37,276 nucleotides of DNA from Mycobacteriaceae bacterium (GCA_019751635.1 JAIENC010000316.1:1-37276), one strand, 5' to 3'. Positions 17,302 through 25,650 are shown, counted from the first letter of the stretch. The notes: generated from the sequence alone by a model not told the origin. A program made the numbers and translations.

Positions 17302-17363
17302 AGTTGGCGGTGTTTGGGGTTAGTTGGCGGGGGGTGGTGGCGGAGTTCGGAGGTAGTTGGCGG
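17302..17363 (+). repeat. Three direct repeats of AGTTGGCGG upstream of tnsA remnant
   Basis: AGTTGGCGG occurs at 17302-17310, 17322-17330 and 17355-17363. Each copy is followed by G/T-rich sequence, so the similarity extends to about 20 bases per unit. They lie in the 258 bases between the relaxase start and a tnsA-like remnant. Two readings are possible: transposase-binding sites at the end of a Tn7-like element, or relaxase/accessory-protein sites of an oriT. I favour the former because tnsA is usually next to such an end. Confidence 0.55.
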
Positions 17364-17405
17364 GGTTGGTGAGAGTGGGGAGTTTGAGACCGGCACAATG
17401 CCTCG

Positions 17406-17940
17406 ATGCCGAAATTTGATCTTGTGCTCGGGGGTGCTCCTGTCGCGTTGGCTGAGCAGTTCGAGGTTGGGTACGTCAACCACGATGGTCAGCAGCGCTT
17501 GCCGTTGACGGGGGTGTGGTCTGTGCCGATCGAGTTCTGCCAGCCGGTACGTGGGTTTCCCTCGTATAAGGGCCAGCGCAATCATGTTGGCCATTGGTGG
17601 ACTAGCTACGACGGGCGATCTGGTTGGGTATGAGTCCTGGTTGGAGCGGGATCGGTTGTTGTTGCTCGACTTTGATCCCGACGTCGTCGGTATCGTTTCC
17701 CAGCCGTTTTGGCTGTTCTGGACCGCTGCCGACGGCAAGGCTCGGTCACACGTCCCGGATTATTTTGCGCGTCTGGCAGATGGCTCGGCGCTGGTATTGG
17801 ATTGTCGTCCGGTTAATCGAATTAAGTCCCGTGATCGAGCTGCGTTCGACGCCACCCTGGCAGCGTGTGATCTGTTGGGTCTTTGTGTCAGCGGTTGTCA
17901 GGGCCATTGCCCTCCGAAACGGTTACCGGCGCTCAAGTCA
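17406..17940 (+). pseudogene. tnsA: tnsA-like transposase endonuclease subunit, frameshifted and truncated
   Basis: The first frame from ATG 17406 encodes residues resembling the N-terminus of actinobacterial TnsA-like proteins, including VRGFPSYKGQRNH-x-x-HWW. Near 17590-17620 the similarity moves to the +1 frame, where VGYESWLERDRLLLLDFDP, then QPFWLFW, SHVPDYFARLADG and LVLDCRP continue the same family. After about 17886 (CDLLGLC) the expected C-terminal part is absent. TnsA cuts the 5' strand at transposon ends in Tn7-like elements; this copy should be inactive. No tnsB or tnsC remains nearby, so the element has lost its transposition genes. Confidence 0.75.
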
Positions 17941-17972
17941 GCTTCCACGATCCAGGGGAGTTCTGTCAGTGC

Positions 17973-19286
17973 TCAGCCTCCCAGCAGGTGCAACGATGCC
18001 CACAGTGCCAGCACAGCGCCGACCAGCGCAGCTGGCGCAGTGAGCAATCCCAGCATGGTGAACTCGCCGAGCTTCGCGACATGGTTGTGCTGGTGCAGTA
18101 CTTTCCGCCACAGCATGGTGGCCAGAGAGCCGGCATAGGTCAGGTTCGGGCCAATGTTGACCCCGATCAGCACCGCCAGCACGGCGGCGGGCCCGCCAGC
18201 GGTGGTCAGCGGCAGCAGCATGAGGACCGCGGGTAGGTTGTTGACCAGATTCGCCGCCACCGCCGCTACCGCGGCGATCCCGAGCATCCCAGCCAGGCCG
18301 CCGGCGTGTGGCAGCCAACCGCCGAGAACGGTATCCAGACCGTTGTCGATGACCGCACGCACCACGACCGCCAGCGCGAGCACGAATGCGAGAAACGGCA
18401 GTTCAGCGGCACGCACGACCGAAGCAAGCGTTGTGCGCTTGTGCAGCGCGGCACGTATAGCCAACAGCAGAGCGCCGGCCGCGGCCGCCCATGCCGGGTT
18501 CACGCCGGCGGCCGAAGCGGCCACGAATCCGGCCAGGGTGGCGGTTATGGTCGCGATAGCGAACCACGGCGGGCTGATCTGCTCATCGATCTTCGGTGCT
18601 GTGGTGGCGACGTCAGTGAGGTCGGCCGCGAAGAAGCGGCGGAACACGACGAATTCGACCGCAATCGCCACTAGCCACGGCGCCGCCATCACTTCGGCGA
18701 ACCGCAGAAAGCTCAATCCGCAGGTTGAAAACGCCAACAGATTCGTCAAGTTCGACACCGGCAGCAGCAGCGATCCGGTGTTCGACAAATGCGTGCAGGC
18801 GTACACGTGCGGGCGGGCACGGACCGCCAACCGTGTGGCGGTGGCGAAAACCACCGGCGTCAACAACACAACAGTGGCATCCAGGCTGAACACCGCGGTA
18901 ACCAGCGAGGCCGCCACAAACACCGCTACCAGTAACCGGTCCGCCCGGCCTCGGGCCACGTGCGCCATCCACGCTCCGCACCAGACGAAGAGCCCCTCGT
19001 CGGCGCACATCTGGGCCAGCACTAGTACCGCCGCTAAAAACCCGACGACCGGACCCAGCCGTGCAAGTTCACTGCATGCGTCGGACACCGAGATGGCCCC
19101 AGCGCCAAGTGCTATCGCCGCGGCCGGCACCGCGAGGACAGCCTCGGGCCAGCCCCGTGGCCGGATCACCGCCCACGCCAGCACTGCGGCCAACAGTACG
19201 AAGGACAGCGCCGCGTCAGCCAGCAGCCTGCCCTCCTCACGTATGCCGTCAGTCCCGCGCCAGCCGGGACCGCTACGCCGGGGCAC
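17973..19286 (-). CDS. ArsB/SLC13-type ion permease
   Basis: A polytopic membrane protein of about 420-437 residues with ten or more hydrophobic segments. It shows the paired signatures of the ArsB/NhaD/SLC13 superfamily: THLSNTGSLLLPVSNLTN in the first half, and NLVNNLPAVLMLLP followed by GVNIGPNLTYAGSLA in the second. It probably moves an oxyanion such as arsenite, or another ion, out of the cell. No arsC or arsR is present, so the substrate is open. The start is uncertain: GTG 19286 is the in-frame choice that keeps the first helix, but a GAGGAGGG sequence at about 19243 could serve a non-standard start slightly downstream. The reading frame continues upstream through the antisense of the MFS gene and should not be trusted there. 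Confidence 0.8.
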   Translation of the reverse strand: MPRRSGPGWRGTDGIREEGRLLADAALSFVLLAAVLAWAVIRPRGWPEAVLAVPAAAIALGAGAISVSDACSELARLGPVVGFLAAVLVLAQMCADEGLFVWCGAWMAHVARGRADRLLVAVFVAASLVTAVFSLDATVVLLTPVVFATATRLAVRARPHVYACTHLSNTGSLLLPVSNLTNLLAFSTCGLSFLRFAEVMAAPWLVAIAVEFVVFRRFFAADLTDVATTAPKIDEQISPPWFAIATITATLAGFVAASAAGVNPAWAAAAGALLLAIRAALHKRTTLASVVRAAELPFLAFVLALAVVVRAVIDNGLDTVLGGWLPHAGGLAGMLGIAAVAAVAANLVNNLPAVLMLLPLTTAGGPAAVLAVLIGVNIGPNLTYAGSLATMLWRKVLHQHNHVAKLGEFTMLGLLTAPAALVGAVLALWASLHLLGG

Positions 19287-19334
19287 CGTTGAGGTCCAGC
19301 CTTGATGGGGCCGAACCGGGGCAGAATCAAGCCG

Positions 19335-20597
19335 ATGGTAAGCCACGACGCGTCGGGACCGCCGATGTGGGCGCGTGATCGCGCACCGCTGGAGGCGGTG
19401 AACTTCTTCATGGCCGATATACAGGCCGGCATTGGCCCGTTCCTGGGAGTCTTGCTCGCCAGTCGCGGCTGGGCCACCGGCGCTATCGGCACCGTCACCG
19501 CGCTGGGCGCTGTGGCGGGACTGCTCGCGACCACACCGGCGGGTGCGCTGATCGATGCGACCAGCCGAAAACGGGCCGCCGTGATCGTGGCCGGGGTGTT
19601 CACGGTAGGCGTCTCGGGACTGATCCTGGCATCGAGCAACTTCTGGGTGGTGGCCTGCGCGCAAGCCGCGACCTCGATCGCCGGCGCGGTGATCGGCCCG
19701 GCGGTCATCGCGATCACGCTGGGGGTGGTGCGCCAGGCCGGTTTCACCAGCCAGAACGGCCGTAACCAGGCCTTCAACCACGCCGGGAACATGGCCGGTG
19801 CAGCACTGTCGGGGCTGTTGGGCTGGCGATTCGGGTTCGCCGCGGTGTTCTGGCTGGCCGTGGCGTTCGCAGTGGTCACGATCATCGCGGTGCTGCTTGT
19901 CCCTGACCGGCGCATTGACCATCAAGCCGCGCGGGGCGCTGCCCGCACCGACGACCAGATGCCCGTCAAGGCCCTGCGGGTTGTCGCCGAGTCGCGGCCC
20001 TTGCTCGCGCTAGCGGCGGCGGTCGTGTTGTTTCACCTCGGCAACGCCGCGATGCTGCCGCTGTATGGGCTAGCCGTTGTAGCCACGCACGCCAACCCGT
20101 TCACCACGGTCTCGGCCACCGTCGTGATCGCCCAGGCCACTATGGTCGCCGCGTCGTTGGTGGCGATGCGGATTGCCCGCACCCGCGGCTATTGACCGGC
20201 CATTTTGATTGCGTTCACCGCGTTGCCGATCCGCGGGCTAATTGCCGCCGGCGTGATCACCACCTGGGGTGTCATCCCTGTGCAGGTGCTCGACGGTGTC
20301 GGCGCCGGCATGCTCTCGGTCGCCGTACCCGGGCTGGTTGCCCGGATCCTCGACGGCACCGGCCACATTAACGTCGGTCAGGGAGCCATCATGGCCGCCC
20401 ATGGCATCGGAGCCTCACTAAGCCCGCTGCTGGGCGGGCATATCGCCGAAGAATTCGGTTTCCCAACGGCGTTCGCGCTGCTTGGCACGCTGTCGCTGGG
20501 ATCACTGATCATCTGGCTCGTGTTCGCCCCGACCCTGCGAGCCGCCGATCACATCGCTCAGCCAACGTCGGTCACCGAAACGCGTCAAGCCGTTTGA
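19335..20597 (+). pseudogene. MFS transporter gene interrupted by an in-frame TGA
   Basis: From ATG 19335 the frame encodes a typical 12-helix major facilitator, beginning RDRAPLEAVNFFMADIQAG. It is interrupted by a TGA at 20193-20195 (codon 287). Translation in the same frame continues without further stops to 20597 with good family sequence (LPIRGLIAAG, DGVGAGMLSVAVPGLVAR, GASLSPLLGGHIAEEFG). Since the stop follows Arg-Gly-Tyr and precedes Pro-Ala, a single TGG-to-TGA change is the simplest explanation. Without readthrough the product would have only the first ~8 helices. It is divergent from the ArsB-like gene with a 48-base gap. The substrate cannot be told. Confidence 0.85.
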
Positions 20598-20669
20598 GCG
20601 ATCCAGATCGACGATATGCAGGATCATCCGGAACACCAGCCAGCGAGCCCCGCACCCCGCTGGCGCGGG

Positions 20670-22655
20670 TCAGCCGATCCGTGCGGCCCGCTGCCATGCG
20701 GATCGGCGTAGGAGCCGCAGTCCGTTGAGGCCGACGATGACGGTAGAGCCTTCGTGCCCGGCCACGCCGAGGGGCAGGGGCAGAGTGCCCACGAGGTCCC
20801 AGACGACCAGGACGCCGATGAAGGTGGCGGCGATGACCAGGTTCGCGACGACCACCCGGCGGGCGCGCCGCGACAAGTTGATGACAGCGGGGATAGTGGT
20901 GAGATCGTCGCGGACCACGACCGCGTCGGCGGTCTGCAGGGTCAGATCCGAGCCGGCGCCGCCCATGGCGATGCCGACGTGCGCGGCCGAGAGCGCAGGC
21001 GCGTCGTTGATGCCGTCCCCGACGACCGCGACCTTCGTCCCGCCAGCCTGCAGGGTTATAACGGTGGCGACCTTGTCCTCGGGCAGCAGCTCAGCGTGGA
21101 CGTTGGTGATGCCGACCTGGGCGGCGATCCGGTCGGCGGTGACCTGGTTGTCGCCGGTCAGCAGCACCGGCGGGGCGCCGGTCACTGCGGTGGCGGCGGC
21201 CACGGCCGTAGCGGCATCCGAGCGTATCTGGTCGATGATCGCCAGCACCCCGATTGGCTTCCGGTCGAAGGTGACAATCACGACGGTGTCGCCGCGCGCT
21301 TGCAGCGTGTCGACGGCCGCGGGCACGGCAGCGATGACCTCGGTGGCTGTGCCGGCCTTGGGGTTGCCCAGCAGCGCGGCGGGGGAGCCGACGCCGATGA
21401 GCCGGTCGCCTACCCGAGCGGACACGCCGCGTCCGGGGTGGGCGGTGAACTCGTCGACGGTGGACCAGTGCAGGCCGCGGGCGTGGGCGGCGCGCACAAT
21501 CGCGGTGGCGAGGGGATGTTCGCTGGGGTGTTCGGCCTCGGCGGCCAGCCGCAGCAGCTCCTCGTTGGTGAATCGTGGGTTCAGGCTGCGGATTTCGGTG
21601 AGTTCGGGGGTGGCGCGGGTGAGGGTGCCGGTCTTGTCGAACGCGATCTGGGTCACGGCGCCTAGCTGTTCCATGACGACCGCGGATTTGGCGAGCACGC
21701 CGTGGCGTCCGGCGTTGGCGATGGCGGCCAACAGCGGCGGCATGGTCGCCAGTACCACCGCGCACGGGGACGCGACGATCATAAACGTCATCGCCCGCAA
21801 CAACGCGCGCTGCAGGGTGTCACCGACCAGCAGGGGGATCACGAATACCGCGATGGTGACCGCGACCATCCCGACCGAGTAGCGCTGTTCGATTTTCTCG
21901 ATGAACAGCTGTGTGCGGGCCTTGGTCTGGCTGGCCTGTTCGACCAGGGTGGCGATGCGCGCCACTACCGAGTCACCGGCGCGCCGGTCCACCCGCAGCC
22001 GCAACACCCCGGTGCCATTCACGGTTCCGGCGAACACCTCGTTGCCGATGGTCTTGTCCACCGGCAGTGGTTCGCCAGTGATGGTGGCCTGATCGACCTC
22101 GCTGCCGCCGCCGATCACCGTGGCATCGGCCGGTATGCGCTCACCGGGACGTACCAGCACGATGTCGCCGACCGCGAGATCGGCCGCCTGTACCGTTTCC
22201 TCGCCACCGTCGCAGCGAACACGGGTCGCGGTTTCCGGCGCCAGGTCCAGCAGGCCGCGCACCGAGTCCTCCGTCCGGGCCATGGCGAGAGCTTCCAAGG
22301 CGCCGGAGGTGGCGAAGATGACGATCAACAGCGCGCCGTCGGTGACCTGCCCGATCGTCGCGGCACCGATCGCAGCGATCACCATCAACAAGTCCACGTC
22401 CAAGGTATTTCCCCGCAGCGCCTGCAGCCCGGCCAAACCCGGTTCCCAGCCACCGGCGGCGTAGCAGGCCAGATACAGCCCCCACCACACCCAGGCCGGG
22501 GCACCCGCGAGCTCGGCCACCAAACCGGTCAGGAAAAGAATCAAAGCCATTGCGGCCCAACGCATCTCCGGCAGTGCGAACAGCTTGGTGCGGCGCACCG
22601 GCACCACCTGGGGAGCCCGGGCCGGGCGGGTCGGCGTGAGGATCGGCGCGACCAC
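20670..22655 (-). CDS. ctpJ: P1B-type metal-exporting ATPase, CtpJ-like
   Basis: This 661-aa heavy-metal ATPase closely follows M. tuberculosis CtpJ (cobalt/nickel export) from RRTKLFALPEMRWAA to the end. Motifs: TGEP (193-196), the membrane metal motif SPC (296-298), the phosphorylation site D340-KTGT, GDGIND near 555-560 and, near the C-terminus, HEGST. SPC plus HEGST is the signature of the Co/Ni group that includes CtpD and CtpJ. There is no N-terminal metal-binding domain. GTG 22655 is chosen because GGAGG lies 7 bases upstream; an ATG at 22697 lacks a site. The gene is divergent from nmtR and probably repressed by NmtR. CtpD is the alternative assignment. Confidence 0.92.
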   Translation of the reverse strand: MVAPILTPTRPARAPQVVPVRRTKLFALPEMRWAAMALILFLTGLVAELAGAPAWVWWGLYLACYAAGGWEPGLAGLQALRGNTLDVDLLMVIAAIGAATIGQVTDGALLIVIFATSGALEALAMARTEDSVRGLLDLAPETATRVRCDGGEETVQAADLAVGDIVLVRPGERIPADATVIGGGSEVDQATITGEPLPVDKTIGNEVFAGTVNGTGVLRLRVDRRAGDSVVARIATLVEQASQTKARTQLFIEKIEQRYSVGMVAVTIAVFVIPLLVGDTLQRALLRAMTFMIVASPCAVVLATMPPLLAAIANAGRHGVLAKSAVVMEQLGAVTQIAFDKTGTLTRATPELTEIRSLNPRFTNEELLRLAAEAEHPSEHPLATAIVRAAHARGLHWSTVDEFTAHPGRGVSARVGDRLIGVGSPAALLGNPKAGTATEVIAAVPAAVDTLQARGDTVVIVTFDRKPIGVLAIIDQIRSDAATAVAAATAVTGAPPVLLTGDNQVTADRIAAQVGITNVHAELLPEDKVATVITLQAGGTKVAVVGDGINDAPALSAAHVGIAMGGAGSDLTLQTADAVVVRDDLTTIPAVINLSRRARRVVVANLVIAATFIGVLVVWDLVGTLPLPLGVAGHEGSTVIVGLNGLRLLRRSAWQRAARIG

Positions 22656-22705
22656 GAGTCGCCTCCGGGACAGCGAAACGAAAGAACTTCCAACCATAGC
22701 AGAAT

Positions 22706-22725
22706 AGATGAACATCTCTTCATGT
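22706..22725. promoter_or_regulatory. NmtR operator candidate between ctpJ and nmtR
   Basis: ATGAA (22708-22712) and TTCAT (22719-22723) form an inverted repeat with a 6-base spacer, in an A/T-rich stretch within the otherwise GC-rich 97-base divergent region. This fits the 12-2-12-like palindromes bound by ArsR-family repressors. It lies between the ctpJ start (22655) and the nmtR start (22753), so it could control both genes. Confidence 0.55.
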
Positions 22726-22752
22726 GTTCTGTTTGGGGTAGAATGCGCCGAT

Positions 22753-23121
22753 GTGGGACACGGAGTCGAGGGCCGCAGCCGTCTACCGGCGAGGTTGGAC
22801 GCCGACGCCGCCGCCCAGGTGGCGACCACCCTGCAGGCTCTGGCGACCCCGAGCCGGTTGCTGATCCTCACCCAACTGCGGCAGGGGCCGCATCCGGTCA
22901 CCGAATTGGCCGAGGCGATCGGCATGGAGCAGTCAGCGGTGTCGCACCAGTTGCGTCTGCTGCGCAACCTCGGCCTAGTAGTCGGCACCCGAGCGGGCCG
23001 TTCCATCGTCTACAGCCTCTACGACAATCACGTCGCCCAGCTGCTCGACGAAGCCGTCTACCACAGCGAACATCTGCGGCTCGGGTTGTCAGACCGACCA
23101 ACAACCACGAGCGCCGGGTGA
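22753..23121 (+). CDS. nmtR: NmtR nickel/cobalt-sensing ArsR-family repressor
   Basis: This 122-aa protein matches M. tuberculosis NmtR almost throughout, including the N-terminal GHGVEGR, so I start at GTG 22753 rather than at the upstream ATG 22708 that overlaps the palindrome. The winged-helix region includes LATPSRLLILTQLR and the recognition helix MEQSAVSHQLRLL. Metal-ligand residues known in NmtR are present at G2/H3, D91, H93, H104 and H107. However, position 109 is Arg and position 116 is Pro, where the M. tuberculosis protein has His. Metal binding should release the repressor from DNA and allow expression of ctpJ. Its stop overlaps the GTG of the next gene. Confidence 0.93.
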   Translation: MGHGVEGRSRLPARLDADAAAQVATTLQALATPSRLLILTQLRQGPHPVTELAEAIGMEQSAVSHQLRLLRNLGLVVGTRAGRSIVYSLYDNHVAQLLDEAVYHSEHLRLGLSDRPTTTSAG

Positions 23122-23717
23122 CCGGCATCGACCACACCACGCGAACGACGCTGGTGCGGCGCGGATTCGCGCTGGAATACGCCACTCTCGGCTGGAACCT
23201 TATCGGCATCGTCGTGCTGGCCGTCGCGGCGATCTCGGCGCAGTCGGTGGCCCTGGCCGGGTTCGGGCTGGACTCGCTGATCGAGATCGGCGCCTCCACG
23301 GTGGTGATCTGGGAACTGTCCGGCTCCGGCCAGGCTCGGCAACGACGGGCGCTGCGGCTCATCGGTGTCAGCTTCGCCGCGCTCGCCCTCTACCTGCTAG
23401 TCCAGTCGACCATCGTGCTGGCCACCGGTTTCCATCCCCACCACTCCCCGCTCGGGATCGCGTGGACCGCAGTCACCACCGCGGTGATGTTCACCCTCGC
23501 CGCGGGCAAAGCCCGCACCGGGACCGCACTCGCGAACCCGGTACTGGCCACCGAGGGCCGGGTCACCCTGATCGACGGACTGCTCGCGGCCGCAGTCCTG
23601 CTCGGACTGCTGCTCAACAGCTTGGCCGGCTGGTGGTGGGCCGACCCCGCCGCCGGATACCTGCTGGTGTACTACGCGCTGCGTGAAGTGAAGGACATCT
23701 TCACCGGCGAGCACTGA
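23118..23717 (+). CDS. Cation-diffusion-facilitator-like transporter, co-transcribed with nmtR
   Basis: The protein has 199 residues and starts at GTG 23118, which overlaps the nmtR stop (GTGA). About six hydrophobic segments are visible and there is no large cytoplasmic domain. Likely metal-site residues occur in GFGLDSLIEIGAS (second helix) and EGRVTLIDGLLAA with WWADPAAGY (later helices), as in small CDF-like or TMEM163-like cation transporters. Coupling to nmtR suggests that it handles the same metals as CtpJ (Ni, Co or Zn). A longer frame extending back to 21702 is antisense to ctpJ and is not part of this gene. Confidence 0.8.
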   Translation: MTGIDHTTRTTLVRRGFALEYATLGWNLIGIVVLAVAAISAQSVALAGFGLDSLIEIGASTVVIWELSGSGQARQRRALRLIGVSFAALALYLLVQSTIVLATGFHPHHSPLGIAWTAVTTAVMFTLAAGKARTGTALANPVLATEGRVTLIDGLLAAAVLLGLLLNSLAGWWWADPAAGYLLVYYALREVKDIFTGEH

Positions 23718-23867
23718 AACACCACCCGACTCTCACCGAAGTCCGATTACCACCGATAACACCCAGGTTTTGTGGCGGCATGAAACCCGGCCTGCGGCGC
23801 CACCACTAGGGCGACCCGCGAAGCGACCCAATCAATCTATGGCAAAGAGCAAAAGGAAGCGATTGCG

Positions 23868-24071
23868 ATGCGACCGAAGCCGATCGCCATCCACGCCTCC
23901 AGGGACGCCTACCTCGACGCGATCCGATCGGCGGACACCCGCTGCGTCCACGCCATCGCCGTCGCCAAGACCGCCGACGGCCTCGGCGACATCTTACAGG
24001 ACAATGTTGCAGGTAAACGTCTTCCGCGAGCTGCCCGTTCCACGCCCCGCTATATAGGAGATCTGAGCTAG
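23868..24071 (+). pseudogene. N-terminal stub of a tyrosine recombinase (integrase)
   Basis: A well-placed ATG with AAGGAAG 8 bases upstream opens a frame whose first ~45 residues, with AYLDAIRSADTR and AIAVAKTADGLG, resemble the SAM-like core-binding start of mycobacterial XerC/integrase proteins. Similarity stops at about 24000, and the frame then runs into unrelated sequence with a stop at 24069-24071. The catalytic domain is missing, so the gene is broken. The break is followed within 100-200 bases by the repeat cluster at 24130-24272. This suggests that an insertion or deletion removed the rest. The identification rests on a short stretch. Confidence 0.5.
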
Positions 24072-24188
24072 TACCGCAACCCCACCCGCCGAAAATGCAA
24101 AGTAATTCCGAACAGGCGGTTCGCTAACTGTCCCGATTTACCTTGCAAAGACCAGCAACAGCAGCAAAATCCTTGCAACCCCGAGCCG

Positions 24189-24211
24189 GACAGGACAGTT
24201 GGTGTCCTGTC
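24189..24211. repeat. Perfect 9-base inverted repeat, possible element junction
   Basis: GACAGGACA (24189-24197) and TGTCCTGTC (24203-24211) are perfect inverted copies with a GTTGG spacer. Outside it, two outward-facing sequences resemble each other: TGTCTAGGCGG leading to GGTTGCGAGG on the right, and, on the other strand, TGTCCGGCTCG leading to GGTTGCAAGG on the left (15 of 22 positions). They look like two transposon-end-like sequences placed head to head. Confidence 0.55.
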
Positions 24212-24220
24212 TAGGCGGAG

Positions 24221-24272
24221 GTTGCGAGGTCTCAATTTAGGTTGCGAGTGACGTTGCGAAGTCTCGTTTTAG
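24221..24272 (+). repeat. Direct repeats GTTGCGA-R-GTCTC
   Basis: GTTGCGAGGTCTC (24221) and GTTGCGAAGTCTC (24253) begin two 20-base units that differ at only a few positions; a partial copy GTTGCGAGTG lies between them at 24241. A related TTGCAAAGACC lies further left at about 24144. Multiple short direct repeats next to an inverted core are typical of transposase- or recombinase-binding sites. The interval 24273-24442 shows nothing more that I can interpret. Confidence 0.5.
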
Positions 24273-24442
24273 ACGGTGGGTTGTGGCCGTATGATCGGGA
24301 AGAATGCTGGGCGTGACGGCGGTATTGGCCGATGAGTCCCGGGGCGGCATGGCTTTTCGAAGGTCAGCGTGAGTGGATGAGATCAGGGAAGCGCTACGGT
24401 GGATAGCGCAGGCACCGCCCAGGAACCCAGCTAGGTCCTACG

Positions 24443-24988
24443 ATGTGGGCCATGATAAGTGGGCAACCAGACTCGACCAGCGAATCTCCATTGCGCGGCC
24501 AACAGGTTGTGTTACGGCGGGCGACGCTATCGGATGCACCAGCATTTCGTCGAGCGTTAGCCACCACCGAGGTGGCGCGGTGGTGGGATGGCTGGCCAGA
24601 TCCCGGGGACGCTTTAGCCATGCCTGATCACAAGATTTGGGCGATCACGGTGACCGGCAATGTGGTTGGCCTGATTAAGTGGTATGAACGTTGCGCCTCA
24701 ATCATCCGGTTTGCGAGCATCGATATGTTCATTCACCCTGACTACCACCGCTGCAGTTATGGCAGCGACGCGCTGCGCGCATTGATCAAGTGGCTCTTCA
24801 CCGATGCCGGCCACCATCGGATAACAGTCGACCCGGCGCGAGACAATACTGCGGCGATTCGCTGTGCTGAGCATCTGGGCTTTCAGCAGGTAGGCGTGTT
24901 GCGCCAATACGAACGAACACCACAGGGCAACTTCCGCGACGGACTACTGATGGACTTGTTGGCATCGGATTTCCTGGGCTGCACATGA
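24443..24988 (+). CDS. GNAT-family N-acetyltransferase (AAC(6')-like)
   Basis: This 181-aa protein has the four-part GNAT layout: RGQQVVLRRATLSDAPAFRR at the start, a central strand AITVTGNVVGLIKW, the acetyl-CoA-binding stretch MFIHPDYHR-CSYGSDAL, and motif B-like NTAAIRCAEHLGFQQVGVLRQ. The spacing and the ending RDGLLMDLLASDF resemble aminoglycoside 6'-acetyltransferase-like enzymes of actinobacteria, which transfer acetyl groups to amines. In motif A the usual first Gly of Q/R-x-x-G-x-G/A appears as Ser. That could weaken cofactor binding. Substrate and resistance activity cannot be read from the sequence. Confidence 0.8.
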   Translation: MWAMISGQPDSTSESPLRGQQVVLRRATLSDAPAFRRALATTEVARWWDGWPDPGDALAMPDHKIWAITVTGNVVGLIKWYERCASIIRFASIDMFIHPDYHRCSYGSDALRALIKWLFTDAGHHRITVDPARDNTAAIRCAEHLGFQQVGVLRQYERTPQGNFRDGLLMDLLASDFLGCT

Positions 24989-25136
24989 AACGGTACTTGC
25001 CGGCATGCTCATCGTCGTAGGCTTCGCTGTCGGCGGGTGTGGCTGAGCAAGCCCAACACAGATACGATCCGACACTGATGCCGATCAGCATCGCCAGCAC
25101 GGCGGCGCCCAGTCTGGCTGTAGCTGTCATCGACAT
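24988..25136 (-). other. Possible truncated small secreted or membrane protein remnant
   Basis: A minus-strand frame from ATG 25136 starts with MSMTATARLGAAVLAMLIG and a hydrophobic segment, then CWACSATPADSEAYDDEHAGKY. This reads like the start of a mycobacterial exported protein. After about 24990 it runs antisense through the GNAT gene, so only its first ~48 residues look real. It may be a decayed gene cut by insertion of the GNAT gene region. Confidence 0.3.
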
Positions 25137-25256
25137 GATTGTCAGCGCATGACGTAGTGCATCAAAAGTTAGCGCGCAGTTCAGTGCTCAGGCAGCATTT
25201 CAGGTGTTTGATAGTGAGGCAGTCCAGGCGTGTCGATGAAGGAGGCGCCGGCGAAT

Positions 25257-25474
25257 GAATGCCGCCGTCCTCGACCCGCTGACCAGACCACCCTACTACG
25301 CCCGCCGTCTATCCTGAGGCTGTCAGTCTAGCCGCGCTGGTTGCCGCACCGGCCTGGCGGCAGCTCGCCAACGGCGACGTCACCCAACAAAGTGTATTCC
25401 TAACCGAAGCCTGCCGCCGCGTTGGCTGGGAGGTCCCGGACCTCCGACGAGCGTCGACTCGCAACCTTCGATGA
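25257..25474 (+). pseudogene. Decayed coding fragment of unknown family
   Basis: Two pieces look coding but are separated by a stop. An ATG at 25257 gives NAAVLDPLTRPPYYARRLS and then a stop. A second stretch from about 25312 reads LAALVAAPAWRQLANGDVTQ then VFLTEACRRVGWEVPDLRRA, with normal codon use. No intact gene spans them, and I do not recognise the family. The rest of 25140-25650 holds nothing I can support. Confidence 0.3.
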
Positions 25475-25650
25475 GACCGGCGAACTCGGGATCGGCAGGC
25501 ACCCGGACGTTCTCACGGCGAGCCGAGCGCCGCGGTTGGCCAGCGCCGCAGTCTGTGCCTGTGCTTGATACCAAAACCTTCGTCCGGCGACCGGAAGTTA
25601 GTTAGATTCGGTTGCGGCGTAAGGCGTTTAAGGGCTTTAGCGTGTGATGA

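Noticed and set aside
19287-19925. N-terminal 213 codons of a 650-codon minus-strand frame extending the ArsB-like permease
   Set aside because: They run antisense through the MFS gene and contain His/Arg-rich nonsense; homologues start near the first membrane helix.
22708-22752. Longer nmtR starting at ATG 22708
   Set aside because: It would place the operator palindrome inside the gene; known NmtR starts at the residue matching GTG 22753.
21702-23117. Upstream part of a 671-codon plus-strand frame leading into the CDF-like gene
   Set aside because: Antisense to ctpJ and out of frame over nmtR; only the part from GTG 23118 has transporter sequence.
24221-24272. CRISPR array
   Set aside because: Only two or three imperfect short repeats with unequal spacing and no cas genes.
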